From: Chlorogloeopsis fritschii PCC 6912
GTDB taxonomy: Bacteria; Cyanobacteriota; Cyanobacteriia; Cyanobacteriales; Nostocaceae
Direction: 5' to 3'
Assembly: GCF_000317285.1 (NCBI RefSeq)
Contig: NZ_AJLN01000140.1
Location: 1-62,172, forward strand
Length of the DNA: 62,172 nt
The notes under the pieces are model-generated. The model did not search any database, was not told the origin of the DNA, and was given only the letters and a program-made list of their open reading frames with translations. The first letter of the stretch is position 1. Each line of letters opens with the position of its first letter. Shown here one piece after another: positions 1 to 8,426 of the stretch. The translations under genes were made by a program, and so were the position numbers.

Positions 1-1
1 A

Positions 2-685
2 GTCAGCAAATTACAAAAACAATCAGAAATAGATATTCTGGGAGCAAGAAGCAGATTTGCTGTTTATCAAAAAGGAGCTATAGATGGAAGTAAAGTTCTC
101 CTGCCTAACTTTAATAAGGAAGTGCCTCCTCTGCAATTTTTTCTAGATACTGTTCATGGTAAATACAGCGGCTGTAAGTCTATGACAGGAGGAGGTATAG
201 TCGGAAGAATTGACGCGCTTGTCAGTTTGATAGTTGTAATTTCTCAAAGGTATCCAGGGACAAGAATTGAAGACACTCATCTGACTATCCTAGCCAAATA
301 TGCAGGATTTGTAGCTGAAATATTCACAAATGTTGTTTCTACGAACAGAACTCCTAGCCTGACAGAAATAACAATGGATAAGCCACCTAAAAAAGCTTGG
401 ATTGAACAAATATATAGATGGAATAGTGGTTATCAAGGGTTAAAACTATGCTATGGAGAACATAATATTAAGTCAATTGTGTCTGACGGCTTTCCTTGGT
501 CTATTTTTACAGCACCAATTGTTTTTTTGAAAAGGTTAAAGAGAACAGATAAATTTACTTTATCTACGGTAATTCATAAATTTAAAGTGTTAGCGCTCGC
601 CTTTGCCGCATCGCGAAACATCAAGAAGAGAAGTTTAGATAATCCTGACATATTACAAGGGAGCCAAGCAAAAGCTTCGTGGTGA
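2..685 (+). CDS. Unidentified protein, C-terminal part (5' end outside window)
   Basis: The frame is open from base 2, so the GTG at 122 is probably an internal codon and the true start lies upstream. 227 residues are visible. I do not recognise the family. Visible features are a Gly-rich turn (MTGGGIVGRIDALVSL), an acidic IEDTHLTILAKYAGF segment, an aromatic-rich stretch (WIEQIYRWNSGYQGLKLCYG) and a basic tail. No clear membrane segment or signal is seen. It ends 30 bp before a SAM-dependent methyltransferase on the same strand, so the two may be cotranscribed, possibly in a small biosynthetic locus. A glycosyltransferase-like role crossed my mind from the EDTHL segment, but nothing visible supports it firmly. 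Confidence 0.6.
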   Translation, partial: VSKLQKQSEIDILGARSRFAVYQKGAIDGSKVLLPNFNKEVPPLQFFLDTVHGKYSGCKSMTGGGIVGRIDALVSLIVVISQRYPGTRIEDTHLTILAKYAGFVAEIFTNVVSTNRTPSLTEITMDKPPKKAWIEQIYRWNSGYQGLKLCYGEHNIKSIVSDGFPWSIFTAPIVFLKRLKRTDKFTLSTVIHKFKVLALAFAASRNIKKRSLDNPDILQGSQAKASW

Positions 686-715
686 GCTAGTTGGCTAATT
701 TAACAACAATAGAGA

Positions 716-1549
716 ATGATCATGAATGCAACAACTCTCAACTTAGGTACTATCCAAGAAACCTTGCTAATAACGCTATGGGCGCGAGCGGTTGAGATCA
801 ACCAACTCGATCCCATTCTGACCGATCCAAGAGCTGCTCAGATCCTCACTCAGATTGACTATGACTTCCAGAAATTCTTTCAGGAGAAAAGCTCTCAAAC
901 TACAGTATGTATTCGAGGTAAAGCGTTTGATCGCATAGTTAGCGAACTTCTACAGACGCATCCTCAAACTCCTGTTTTAGAAATTGGCGCGGGTTTAAAT
1001 ACTCGATTTGAGCGATTGGATGATGGAAAGTTGCGCTGGTTTGATTTAGATTTACCAGATGCGATGACAGTAAGAAGAAAGTTTTTTGAGGAAAGCGATC
1101 GCCGTCAGTTCATTTCCGCTTCAGTGTTTGAAACAGATTGGATAGAGTCAGTCAAAGCCTCCACAAATGAGCCAATCTTGTTCATTGCAGAAGGAGTCTT
1201 ACTTTTTTTTTCTGAGCAACAGGTAAAGGCTTTGTTTGCAACATTAGCAGAACATTTTCCAGGTTCTTGGATTGTATTTGATGCAATCTCCCAACTTCTG
1301 CTAGCAGTTCGACACAGATTTGATGCAGTCAAGCATACAAGTGCTAAATTTCAGTGGGGAATTCAGAACATCCAGCAAATAGAGACGTGGGATTCAAGGT
1401 ATAAATTGCATCGTTCGCTATACATTCCAGCAGACTTTACCCAATACTTGGCGAGATTTCCCCGGATGGAACAGATATTGATGAGGTTGTTTCCAGATTT
1501 TCAACGGATGGCTGGGGTACACCTAGTTAAATTCCAAAATCTTGACTGA
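716..1549 (+). CDS. Class I SAM-dependent O-methyltransferase, LCMT/TcmP-like (copy 1)
   Basis: 277 residues. The SAM-binding motif I is LEIGAG at residues 88-93, followed by LNTRFERLD. The acidic motif RWFDLDLP, the motif FIAEGVLLFF and a late WDSRY segment are typical of the leucine-carboxyl/TcmP methyltransferase family (PF04072-like). These enzymes methylate carboxyl or hydroxyl groups on small molecules or polyketides in the cytosol. The substrate here is unknown. A clear paralogue lies at 22379-23197 on the other strand; both share the opening IQETLL-PLWARA pattern, the LEIGAGLNTRFER core and the C-terminal WDSRY block. The in-frame ATG at 722 has a better placed AGAG upstream and may be the real start. 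A strong hairpin terminator follows. Confidence 0.85.
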   Translation: MIMNATTLNLGTIQETLLITLWARAVEINQLDPILTDPRAAQILTQIDYDFQKFFQEKSSQTTVCIRGKAFDRIVSELLQTHPQTPVLEIGAGLNTRFERLDDGKLRWFDLDLPDAMTVRRKFFEESDRRQFISASVFETDWIESVKASTNEPILFIAEGVLLFFSEQQVKALFATLAEHFPGSWIVFDAISQLLLAVRHRFDAVKHTSAKFQWGIQNIQQIETWDSRYKLHRSLYIPADFTQYLARFPRMEQILMRLFPDFQRMAGVHLVKFQNLD

Positions 1550-2049
1550 GGACATTTAGAGTTGCTCTACAAGCCTTATTAGCCTGAACTGCCAATGAAA
1601 AGAATTTCGTTGGCAGTTCATTTTGTTTTAAGCTTCTCGTAATGTCATAAAACTATGACATTGCTGCCTGTTTTTGACTTGTAAAAGAGCCGTTTTTGCT
1701 ATTTTTGTCATGATATTTTGACATTTCGATCCCGGAAGAGTTTAAAAATTCGTGGAAGCCTTAAAAACAGGTCTCATACCCCCTTGATTCCACCCGGAGG
1801 TTAATGGTTAGTATTTTTTAACAAAAGGCTCCTCTACTCTCAAAAAAACAAAAAGTGCTGACCTTGGCATAACCAAAACCAAAAAATTGAAAGGGGTTAG
1901 CCCGCAATTTAAAACAAAACACACTAAAAACAAAATAACTAAGTAGAACAGGGGTCACATATCAAACAGCTGAAGTGGATTCTAGATTCAATCACGACTT
2001 TTAACAAGAGGTATATCATTTACCTTTCAAACGACTGGAGGCCAAATTC
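1550..2049. other. Intergenic region with terminator and long leader of the DUF4912 gene
   Basis: After the terminator at 1585-1628 the spacer is AT-rich and carries repeated TATGACAT/TTTGACAT-like words near 1654-1722, which could be regulator half-sites. A strong Shine-Dalgarno GGAGG at 2038-2042 sits just before the ATG at 2050. No open reading frame or recognisable RNA was found. Confidence 0.5.
1585..1628 (+). terminator. Rho-independent terminator after the methyltransferase
   Basis: Perfect 11-bp arms TGAACTGCCAA (1585-1595) and TTGGCAGTTCA (1610-1620), with extra pairing inside the loop, are followed by the T-rich run TTTTGTTTT. It stands about 35 bp after the methyltransferase stop codon. 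Confidence 0.85.
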
Positions 2050-3288
2050 ATGGCAAAAGAACGCCCACCGCTAGAAGAGATGACATTGCGGCAACTACGT
2101 AGAGTTGCCAGCGAATATGGAGTCTCTCGCTACAGCCGAATGCGTAAATCTCAATTGCTGGCAGCGATTCAAGACGTAGAGCGCAGCAAAGTTTCTATTA
2201 GCCAATCTCGCTTAATGGAGGCACAGGAAACCGTGGAAGCAGCAAAATTTGAATTGGGTCAGGAAGATCGTAATGGCGGTACTCTTGCTGATGTAGATGA
2301 AGGAATAGGCGACTTACCTGCTGGTTATGGTGAAAGCCGGATTGTGTTGATGCCTCGCGATCCACAGTGGGCTTATACCTATTGGGATGTTCCTAACGAA
2401 CACAAAGAAGAACTGCGTCGTCAGGGAGGACAACAGCTGGCGCTGCGGATTTACGATGTGACTGACATCAGCTTTGATTATCAAAGTCCTCATAGCATTC
2501 AAGAGTATCCTTGCGATGAGCTAGCGCGGGAATGGTATTTACCAGTTCCGGTGAGCGATCGCGATTATGTTATCGACATCGGCTACCGTTGCGCAGATGG
2601 TCGTTGGTTAGTCCTAGCCCGTTCTGCTCCCGTACACGTTCCTCCTGTGTATCCATCTGACTGGATTGAAGATGTCTTCCTTACCGTCAATTTTGATGAA
2701 GAATTACGCGGAAAGACCTTCTACGAACTAGTTCCACCTGCCAAGAAAGTTGCTGCTACTGCAAACGGCAATGCCATTTACGACCAAATCTTTGGCATGG
2801 CAGAGTCTGTGGAAGCAATGCGGGTTGCTGGTTCACTATTTGGTTCGATGCAGCACGTTCCTGGCTCAATGGTTCCAGAACAAGCGATCAGTTCCTACGT
2901 TTTCCCATCTGGTGTGGGAATGTGGGCTGTACCTACCGTATCTGGTTTAACCATGTCTGGTGTTGGTATGTCTGGTGTTGGCTTCTCTGCCTCCGCCGTA
3001 CCAATGCGTCCGCGCCAGTTCTGGTTAATTGCTGATGCTGAGTTGATTGTCTACGGTGCAACCGAACCTGATGCAACTGTAACAATTGGTGGTCGTCCGA
3101 TTAAGCTCAATCCAGATGGTACCTTCCGCTTCCAGATGTCCTTCCAGGATGGCTTGATTGACTATCCAATTATGGCTGTTGCTGCTGATGGCGAACAAAC
3201 ACGTTCAATTCACATGAAGTTTACTCGTGAAACTCCATCACGCAATACCAACACTAAGGAAGAAGCTGTTTTAGAATGGCTGTCTTAA
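2050..3288 (+). CDS. DUF4912 domain protein with N-terminal Rho-N/SAP-like domain
   Basis: 412 residues. Residues about 8-45 (LEEMTLRQLRRVASEYGVS...RKSQLLAAI) form a Rho-N/SAP-like helical module that usually binds nucleic acid. Residues about 95-200 match the DUF4912 pattern (RIVLMPRDPQWAYTYWDV, then LALRIYDVTDI, then REWYLPVP and YVIDIGY). A Gly/Met/Val-rich low-complexity linker (SGVGMWAVPTVSGL, about 288-320) leads to a C-terminal DUF4912-associated beta segment (QFWLIADAELIVYGATEPDA). Such proteins are conserved in cyanobacteria, but their function is not known to me. The GGAGG ribosome site fixes the start. A hairpin terminator follows. It appears monocistronic. Confidence 0.85.
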   Translation: MAKERPPLEEMTLRQLRRVASEYGVSRYSRMRKSQLLAAIQDVERSKVSISQSRLMEAQETVEAAKFELGQEDRNGGTLADVDEGIGDLPAGYGESRIVLMPRDPQWAYTYWDVPNEHKEELRRQGGQQLALRIYDVTDISFDYQSPHSIQEYPCDELAREWYLPVPVSDRDYVIDIGYRCADGRWLVLARSAPVHVPPVYPSDWIEDVFLTVNFDEELRGKTFYELVPPAKKVAATANGNAIYDQIFGMAESVEAMRVAGSLFGSMQHVPGSMVPEQAISSYVFPSGVGMWAVPTVSGLTMSGVGMSGVGFSASAVPMRPRQFWLIADAELIVYGATEPDATVTIGGRPIKLNPDGTFRFQMSFQDGLIDYPIMAVAADGEQTRSIHMKFTRETPSRNTNTKEEAVLEWLS

Positions 3289-3323
3289 AGTTCAGTCAAC
3301 ATAAATAAACTAAAAACACAGAG

Positions 3324-3357
3324 CCCCGACTTCTGACCAAAAGTCGGGGATCTTAAT
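3324..3357. terminator. Bidirectional hairpin terminator between convergent genes
   Basis: Perfect arms CCCCGACTT (3324-3332) and AAGTCGGGG (3341-3349) separated by an 8-nt loop, then ATCTTAATAT. It lies between the convergent DUF4912 and hydrolase genes. Nearly the same stem sequence recurs at 53426-53458, so this may be a dispersed hairpin repeat used as terminator. Confidence 0.75.
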
Positions 3358-3359
3358 AT

Positions 3360-4304
3360 CTAGAATTCTGTCTCCTGCAAAAACTTAAAAATAGCTGTAT
3401 TTACTTCTTGAGAAGCTCCCATTGAAGCATCGTGACAGCAGTTAGATAGAATTTGTAACTTAGAATTCGGAAGACATTGATGCAATTTTTCACCATGACT
3501 AGCAGGAAACCAACTATCTTGTTCACCCCACAAAACTAATGTGGGACATTGAATGGCACCAAGATTATTTTGGATATTGCTGAGTAAATTTGGTTTATTT
3601 GCTTGAAAATTCTCAATTTCTCGTGCAGCTATTTGTATCTCTTCAGCTACTTTGGTAAGAGTGCCCGGAAATTCAATAAACGGATAAGTGATCCAATAAA
3701 CATCTTCTTGAGTCAATATTGACGGATCGAATAGCACTCCACGCCGTTCTATTGCCATCACTTCTCTAACAAATGGTGCTAACAGATATGCTAAACGCAA
3801 CGTATCAATTGTTTGCACTATTTCCAGTGGAGTATGAGCAAGTAGTGACATTCCCCAATGAGGCAAGCGTTCAGCAAAAATAGGTACGTTTACTACTACT
3901 AACCGCCCTATTAACTGCGGATTTTTTTGAGCAAAGGCAAGAGTAACTAAACCACCTAAAGACTCTGCCACAATTGCTACGGGTTCATCAGTTAATTCCC
4001 GAATTATTCGCTCTAACTCTATCACTTGATGACCGCTTTGTTCTCGACGAGAGACAGGTTTTTCAGAAAAACCGTAACCTTTGGCATCAAAACAAATCAC
4101 CCGAAAGTATTTAGATAATGGCTGAATGCTGTGACGCCAATTGTAGCTCCAGCTACCCATACCATGTAAGAAAATTAGAGGTTTACCAGTACCTATTTCG
4201 CCATAGGCAATTTGTACAGGATAACCATGAGCATCAATAATTGTTAGACTTTGCCGCCCTTTTGGAAAAGTTACTTGCCACCAATCGTTCATTCTTTTTG
4301 TCAA
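3360..4304 (-). CDS. Alpha/beta hydrolase fold protein
   Basis: 314 residues. The oxyanion-hole motif IFLHGMGSWSYNWR is followed by the nucleophile elbow AESLGG (Ser nucleophile), an acid candidate in GEQDSWFP and a C-terminal His candidate in CCHDASMG, completing a Ser-Asp-His triad. It resembles the cyanobacterial haloalkane-dehalogenase/esterase-like branch, but the substrate cannot be told. No signal peptide is evident, so it is probably cytosolic. The DUF4112 gene lies 8 bp upstream on the same strand, so the two are likely cotranscribed. It is convergent with the DUF4912 gene across a shared hairpin. Confidence 0.85.
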   Translation of the reverse strand: MTKRMNDWWQVTFPKGRQSLTIIDAHGYPVQIAYGEIGTGKPLIFLHGMGSWSYNWRHSIQPLSKYFRVICFDAKGYGFSEKPVSRREQSGHQVIELERIIRELTDEPVAIVAESLGGLVTLAFAQKNPQLIGRLVVVNVPIFAERLPHWGMSLLAHTPLEIVQTIDTLRLAYLLAPFVREVMAIERRGVLFDPSILTQEDVYWITYPFIEFPGTLTKVAEEIQIAAREIENFQANKPNLLSNIQNNLGAIQCPTLVLWGEQDSWFPASHGEKLHQCLPNSKLQILSNCCHDASMGASQEVNTAIFKFLQETEF

Positions 4305-4312
4305 TCACTCTT

Positions 4313-4819
4313 TTAATTGCCAGTTAAAACTCCCCACAGCAGTCTAATTAGTAGCACAGGCAATGCAACTAATACAATGGAGACAAGCAATAATCCAATC
4401 AAGACTACAAAGATAAACCACCCATCTGCACTTTTTCTTTGGCTTGGAAACTTTAAGTATTCTTCTAGCAGTTTGATATTGTATTCGTTTGCTGTCCAAG
4501 CAAAATCAAATAAATCTCCTAGCACGGGGAAAGCACCCACCAAACCATCAATGATGATATTAACAACCATTCTGCCCAAAGTTGCTGCTGGCGTACCTAA
4601 GCGTGCTGCTTCCAAGATAATGTAGGCAGAAAGCATAACCCCCAGAAAATCACCACCAATAGGTATTAATCCTATAATCGGATCTAAACCGATACCAAGG
4701 TTCGTTCCAGGAATAATAACAGCTTTATCCAGTAGCCGACTCAGGTAACGCAACCGCCTCAAGGTGGGTGCTCTAACTTCAGGTTCAATTGTGTAAAAGC
4801 GAGAGAGTGGCTTTGACAT
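4313..4819 (-). CDS. DUF4112 membrane protein
   Basis: 168 residues from the ATG at 4817-4819 (MSKPLSRFYTIEP); a longer reading from 4906 adds 29 residues of unlikely composition. The core RLRYLSRLLDKAVIIPGTN then IGLDPIIGLIPIGGD and LVGAFPVLGDLFDFAW is the DUF4112 signature, with amphipathic membrane-contacting helices, followed by a strong C-terminal transmembrane segment (WFIFVVLIGLLLVSIVLVAL). The function is unknown. It precedes the hydrolase by 8 bp, which suggests one transcript. Confidence 0.85.
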   Translation of the reverse strand: MSKPLSRFYTIEPEVRAPTLRRLRYLSRLLDKAVIIPGTNLGIGLDPIIGLIPIGGDFLGVMLSAYIILEAARLGTPAATLGRMVVNIIIDGLVGAFPVLGDLFDFAWTANEYNIKLLEEYLKFPSQRKSADGWFIFVVLIGLLLVSIVLVALPVLLIRLLWGVLTGN

Positions 4820-4917
4820 AAGAGCGATCGCATTTTTGTTACTAAATCGCAAACATTCTACTCTCGTCTGGGAAATTTTCAAGTATATTTTTGCTATAAG
4901 TAACAATAATTACTACA

Positions 4918-4950
4918 TTAGTCATTGGTCATTGATTAGTGGTTAGTAGG
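4918..4950. repeat. STRR-type heptamer repeat
   Basis: Degenerate tandem copies of TTAGTCA/TTGGTCA, the short tandemly repeated repetitive sequence type common in Nostocales spacers. It directly abuts the compound repeat that follows. Confidence 0.7.
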
Positions 4951-5068
4951 GGAGGCAGCGCGTTGCGGAGGTTCCCTCCGTTGTAGCGACTGCCGTGCGG
5001 GTTTTATTGATGATCTTTGGGTTAAAACCGACAATTTATCTTCTAAACCCGCCCGTACAGTAGTTAGT
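4951..5068. repeat. Compound interspersed repeat (copy A)
   Basis: The module runs GAGGCAGCGCG, then GCGGAGGTTCCCTCCG, then GTAGCGACTGCCGTGCGGGTTT, and closes with AAACCCGCCCGTAC. The module GAGGCAGCGCG...GTAGCGACTGCCGTGCGGGTTT recurs at 37778-37880, and the GAGGTTCCCTCCGTTGTAG core recurs in the block at 33420-33690 and, inverted, inside the histidine kinase at 42811-43078. A further segment (GACAATTTATCTTCTAAACCC) is present in the other copy in reverse orientation. It looks like a mosaic, non-coding repeat family. Confidence 0.75.
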
Positions 5069-5141
5069 AGCTAGTTGTTCTCCTCTGCTCCTGGTGCTCC
5101 CCTGCTTGTCCCCTTATCCCCCATCTTCCCCATTTACATTT

Positions 5142-5612
5142 ATGACTCAAGAATTAACGCAACAGTGGTTAACGGAAATTCAGACATTGCAACAGCAGGT
5201 AGCACAGTTACAGCAAGAACGTCATGCTGGATGGGAAAGTGCGGAAAAATGGCGTAAACTTTACAACACAGAAGCAGAACAGCGCCGCACAGATGCTGAG
5301 TTCTTTAAACAAACGATCGCGTCTTTGAAAACAGAAATTGAGCGTTTACAAGGTGTTGAAGAAGAACGATTCAATGAGGCTACAGCTAAAACTGCACTGC
5401 AAAAAGAAATAGCCCAAATTAAAACTGTGGAAGAATTGAAAGCCAAACTTATTAGTGTCATAAAAGAACGCGATCGCCTGCAACAAGCTTTGAAAATAGA
5501 GCAAGACAATCACGCCCAAACCCGCAAAAACCTTACCACCGCATTGGGTGATGCAATTGATAGCTTGACACGGGAGCGTGCGACAGAGGCAGAAGGTAAG
5601 ATAAAGCCTTAA
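5142..5612 (+). CDS. Coiled-coil protein, conserved hypothetical
   Basis: 156 residues from the ATG at 5142 (MTQELTQQWLTEIQ). Upstream in-frame sequence is translated repeat DNA and is unlikely to be coding. Almost the whole chain is predicted-looking coiled coil with heptads rich in Glu, Gln, Lys and Leu (LQQQVAQLQQER, RTDAEFFKQTIASLKTEIER). No catalytic motif, signal or membrane segment is visible. It is probably a structural or scaffolding cytosolic protein. It runs convergently into the next gene with a 4-bp overlap of stop codons. Confidence 0.7.
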   Translation: MTQELTQQWLTEIQTLQQQVAQLQQERHAGWESAEKWRKLYNTEAEQRRTDAEFFKQTIASLKTEIERLQGVEEERFNEATAKTALQKEIAQIKTVEELKAKLISVIKERDRLQQALKIEQDNHAQTRKNLTTALGDAIDSLTRERATEAEGKIKP

Positions 5613-6796
5613 TTTCCAATTGGTGGAGCTAAAGGACGGCGAGGTTTACCCCCACCACCGATGCTATTTGGCCCATTGTTGTCCACAACTTTCAAAACAC
5701 CAATTATTTTGGTGAGATCGGCTTGGAGTGCTTTATCGTCATTGAAGTAATATCCGGTAACTGCCTTGTACTCCTGCTCGGCATCATGCTCAATACAGAT
5801 ATAGTTATAGTCAAAACCGGAATCGTCAACGACATAAGCACCGTAGTTCTGCATCGCCTGGAAAATCTTTTTACCCGCTTTGGTGGTTAGTCCCAAGCTT
5901 TTCATATTCACGTTCGGTGGAATTGCCAGCAACGAACCCATGACTAAAGCTGGGTTAGAACCCTGATATTGTTTTGGTGCACCCGCATCAGCGGCACGAG
6001 CAGGCCAACGATGACCAGGTGTTGGTGATGAAGGATTGTAGTGCATCCACTTGCCCCAAATCACAAGTTTGAGTGCGTGACGAATAGCTGTGTCATTGAA
6101 CAACTCGCCTTTGCGAATACTACCGCCAATACTTGACATCCCGGAGCCACCATGTCCACCATCAATGCCATCTCCGTAGATGTCGGTTTTTCCAAACCAA
6201 CTACCGTAAAATGGGCCGCCCTCTTGACAACGAGCCGTCACGTTAAAAGAGACTAGGGTTCTACCATCGGGTTTGAGAACGGCAGAGGAGTTATTTGGAG
6301 TAAAATTGTGTCTTGCATCTGGAATAATCAGATCTTTAGGAATATGCAAATGCTCTGCCGCTTCGGGATGCCACTGTGCCTGGTGTTGGGGAGTTTTCCC
6401 CGTGCAGCGACCTTCGCCCCAAGCTCCGGGCATATAGGTTGGCACAACTGGATCTGTTTCTTTGCCTACAATAAACCAATCAGTGTCAACTCCAACACCT
6501 TTTGAGCCAATATGGGCATCAACATATTTAGCATTCGAGCCAATCGGCATATTCCAAATGCTATCGCAGGCGAACGGCCACGTATATTTATCGCGTGGTT
6601 TCCCCGAACCACATTTACTATCATCTGCTTGGGCTGTAAGACTAGGGGCTGCAATAGCCCTGCTATTTCCTAGCCACGAGTTTTTACCTTCTCTCATACT
6701 CAAGCTAAATTGATTTTGCGTGCTAACGCTGCGTACTTCAGCTACATTCTGAGCATAGCTAATGGCACTTAAAGCACTAGGATCGAAAATTATCAT
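5609..6796 (-). CDS. Uncharacterised, possibly exported protein with Gly/His-rich core
   Basis: 395 residues. The start at 6794-6796 has AGAGGA just upstream. The N-terminus (MIIFDPSALSAISYAQNV) is not a classical signal peptide, though APSLTAQADDSKCGSG looks like a post-cleavage region. Distinctive motifs are WPFACDSIWNMPIGSNAKYV, HIPKDLIIPD, DGGHGGSGMSSIGGSIRKGE and HALKLVIWGKWM, and the C-terminus is Gly/Pro-rich. The GGHGGSG...GGxIRxGEL...HALK pattern resembles secreted bacterial proteins of unknown function, perhaps carbohydrate-acting, but I cannot assign an enzyme class. It may have lost an upstream signal sequence; see the short reading frame at 6777-6881. It overlaps the neighbouring convergent gene by 4 bp. 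Confidence 0.7.
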   Translation of the reverse strand: MIIFDPSALSAISYAQNVAEVRSVSTQNQFSLSMREGKNSWLGNSRAIAAPSLTAQADDSKCGSGKPRDKYTWPFACDSIWNMPIGSNAKYVDAHIGSKGVGVDTDWFIVGKETDPVVPTYMPGAWGEGRCTGKTPQHQAQWHPEAAEHLHIPKDLIIPDARHNFTPNNSSAVLKPDGRTLVSFNVTARCQEGGPFYGSWFGKTDIYGDGIDGGHGGSGMSSIGGSIRKGELFNDTAIRHALKLVIWGKWMHYNPSSPTPGHRWPARAADAGAPKQYQGSNPALVMGSLLAIPPNVNMKSLGLTTKAGKKIFQAMQNYGAYVVDDSGFDYNYICIEHDAEQEYKAVTGYYFNDDKALQADLTKIIGVLKVVDNNGPNSIGGGGKPRRPLAPPIGN

Positions 6797-6881
6797 TTTC
6801 CTCTTCTGTTTCCATCAAAGCTAGTAGAAGCTCACGCACCGATCCAATATGAACTGGCGTGAAACCGAAGTAAAGCTTGAC
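6777..6881 (-). pseudogene. Short protein-like fragment overlapping the start of the preceding gene
   Basis: Between two stops, a 34-codon stretch reads VKLYFGFTPVHIGSVREL then LLALMETEEENDNFRS. It overlaps the 5' end of the 5609-6796 gene in another frame. It looks like the C-terminus of a lost gene, but it has no good start and may be chance. Confidence 0.25.
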
Positions 6882-7334
6882 TTAACTTGCGCAAGTAAGA
6901 GCTGCTCAATCTTTGTTTAAGGTTATTTATATTGAGTTATCGCTTAACAAGAACCTGCATAAATTTCCAGCTCCTATTGTACTGAAGTCTGAAAATATGA
7001 GGAATTTCTTAAGCGATAAGTCTAATCGATAAAGATTTGTCCAAAAATAGGCCAAACCATTTCAAGATGTCAATAGCTTGATATTTACTTACTGTTTATT
7101 AAGTATCTAACTTGAAAATAGGGGTTAGGGGCTAGAGGCTAGGGGCTAGAGAAAAAGAGAGCTAACGGAGCACACCCGTAACTCATCTGTATGTATCTGT
7201 GTGTATCTGTGTTTATCGGTGGTCGATTTTTCATGCCCATGAGAGCCTTGCTCCATTAAGAAGAGCCAGAATACTCTAGTTCTCGTTACCAGGTTGAACC
7301 TGGTAACGAGGATTTGTGGACTGCCGGGAGGATA
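6797..7334. other. Intergenic region with STRR and palindromic repeat
   Basis: Divergent/spacer DNA containing a heptamer run of GGGCTAG type (7119-7150), a short repeated TGTATCTG/TGTGTTTATC word near 7190-7222 and the 29-bp palindrome at 7282-7310. No further coding potential beyond the 6777-6881 fragment was found. Confidence 0.5.
7282..7310. repeat. 29-bp palindromic repeat (copy 1)
   Basis: Arms CTCGTTACCAGGTT and AACCTGGTAACGAG flank a single central G at 7296. The inner 23 bp recur exactly at 13828-13850. It lies 25 bp past the thrC stop but lacks a T-tract, so it is not a classical terminator. It could be a dispersed palindrome or a protein-binding site. Confidence 0.8.
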
Positions 7335-8426
7335 TCACAATCCCATTGCCTCGGCTACAGCTTTAATTTCTGCCTCAATACCTTGTTTAAATTGGCTTTG
7401 ACTGTGTTTAATGGCTGTATCTGGGTCTTTTAAACCGTTGCCTGTGAGGACGCAAACTACGGTTGCACCTGTGGGAATTTGATCCTTCACCTGCAACAAA
7501 CCTGCAACTGAAGCAGCGCTAGCTGGTTCGCAAAAAATGCCTTCTTCTGATGCCAGTAGTCGATAGGCATCCAAAATTTCTGCATCAGTGACAGAATGAA
7601 AATTCCCCATACTTGCTGATTTGACTGCAACGGCTTTTTCCCAGCTAGCAGGGTTACCAATTCTAATGGCAGTGGCTATGGTTTCTGGATGTGGTACTGG
7701 CTTACCCGTAACCAAAGGAGATGCACCAGCAGCTTGAAAGCCCATCATCCGAGGTAAGCGATCGCACTTGCCAACTTGATGATATTGACAAAATCCCATC
7801 CAATATGCGCTGATGTTTCCCGCATTACCCACTGGGATGCACAGCCAGTCGGGAGCATTCCCTAAGGTATCGACTATTTCAAAAGCCGCTGTTTTTTGTC
7901 CTTCTAAGCGAAAAGGATTAACTGAATTCACCAAAGTCACTGGATAACTTTCAGCCATTTCCCGGACAATTTCCAGAGCTTGGTCAAAATTCCCTTTGAT
8001 TGCCAATACCTCTGCACCATACAGCAACGCCTGTGCCAGCTTACCCAACGCCACATAACCATCGGGGATCAATACAAAGGCACGCATTCCTCCACGTCTA
8101 GCATAAGCTGCTGCCGCCGCCGAGGTGTTGCCAGTACTTGCACAAATCACAGCTTTTGCGCCAGCTTCCTTGGCTTTAGAAATTGCCATCGTCATTCCTC
8201 GGTCTTTGAAGCTACCAGTGGGGTTAAGACCGTCGTATTTGACGAAGACACGTACTTGTCTGCCGATACGTTCTGCGATCGCGGGAATTGGGATCAAAGG
8301 AGTGTTACCTTCCAACAAAGTCACAATCGGCGTTTGATCGCTGACAGGCAAGTATTCACGATATTGCTCTATAAGTCCAGGCCAGGGTTGGCGATGAGGT
8401 TTAACAGCAGACAGGCTCAAAGTCAC
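7335..8426 (-). CDS. thrC: Threonine synthase
   Basis: 363 residues, the length of short-form bacterial enzymes. It converts O-phosphohomoserine and water to threonine and phosphate, the last step of threonine synthesis, in the cytosol with pyridoxal phosphate. The PLP lysine is K74 in [12 protein letters not shown]; the phosphate loop and substrate motifs [16 protein letters not shown] and [16 protein letters not shown] are present, as is the C-terminal [11 protein letters not shown]. The start at 8424-8426 is the only good ATG. It stands alone, with repeats downstream and a long spacer upstream. Confidence 0.95.
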   Translation of the reverse strand: MTLSLSAVKPHRQPWPGLIEQYREYLPVSDQTPIVTLLEGNTPLIPIPAIAERIGRQVRVFVKYDGLNPTGSFKDRGMTMAISKAKEAGAKAVICASTGNTSAAAAAYARRGGMRAFVLIPDGYVALGKLAQALLYGAEVLAIKGNFDQALEIVREMAESYPVTLVNSVNPFRLEGQKTAAFEIVDTLGNAPDWLCIPVGNAGNISAYWMGFCQYHQVGKCDRLPRMMGFQAAGASPLVTGKPVPHPETIATAIRIGNPASWEKAVAVKSASMGNFHSVTDAEILDAYRLLASEEGIFCEPASAASVAGLLQVKDQIPTGATVVCVLTGNGLKDPDTAIKHSQSQFKQGIEAEIKAVAEAMGL

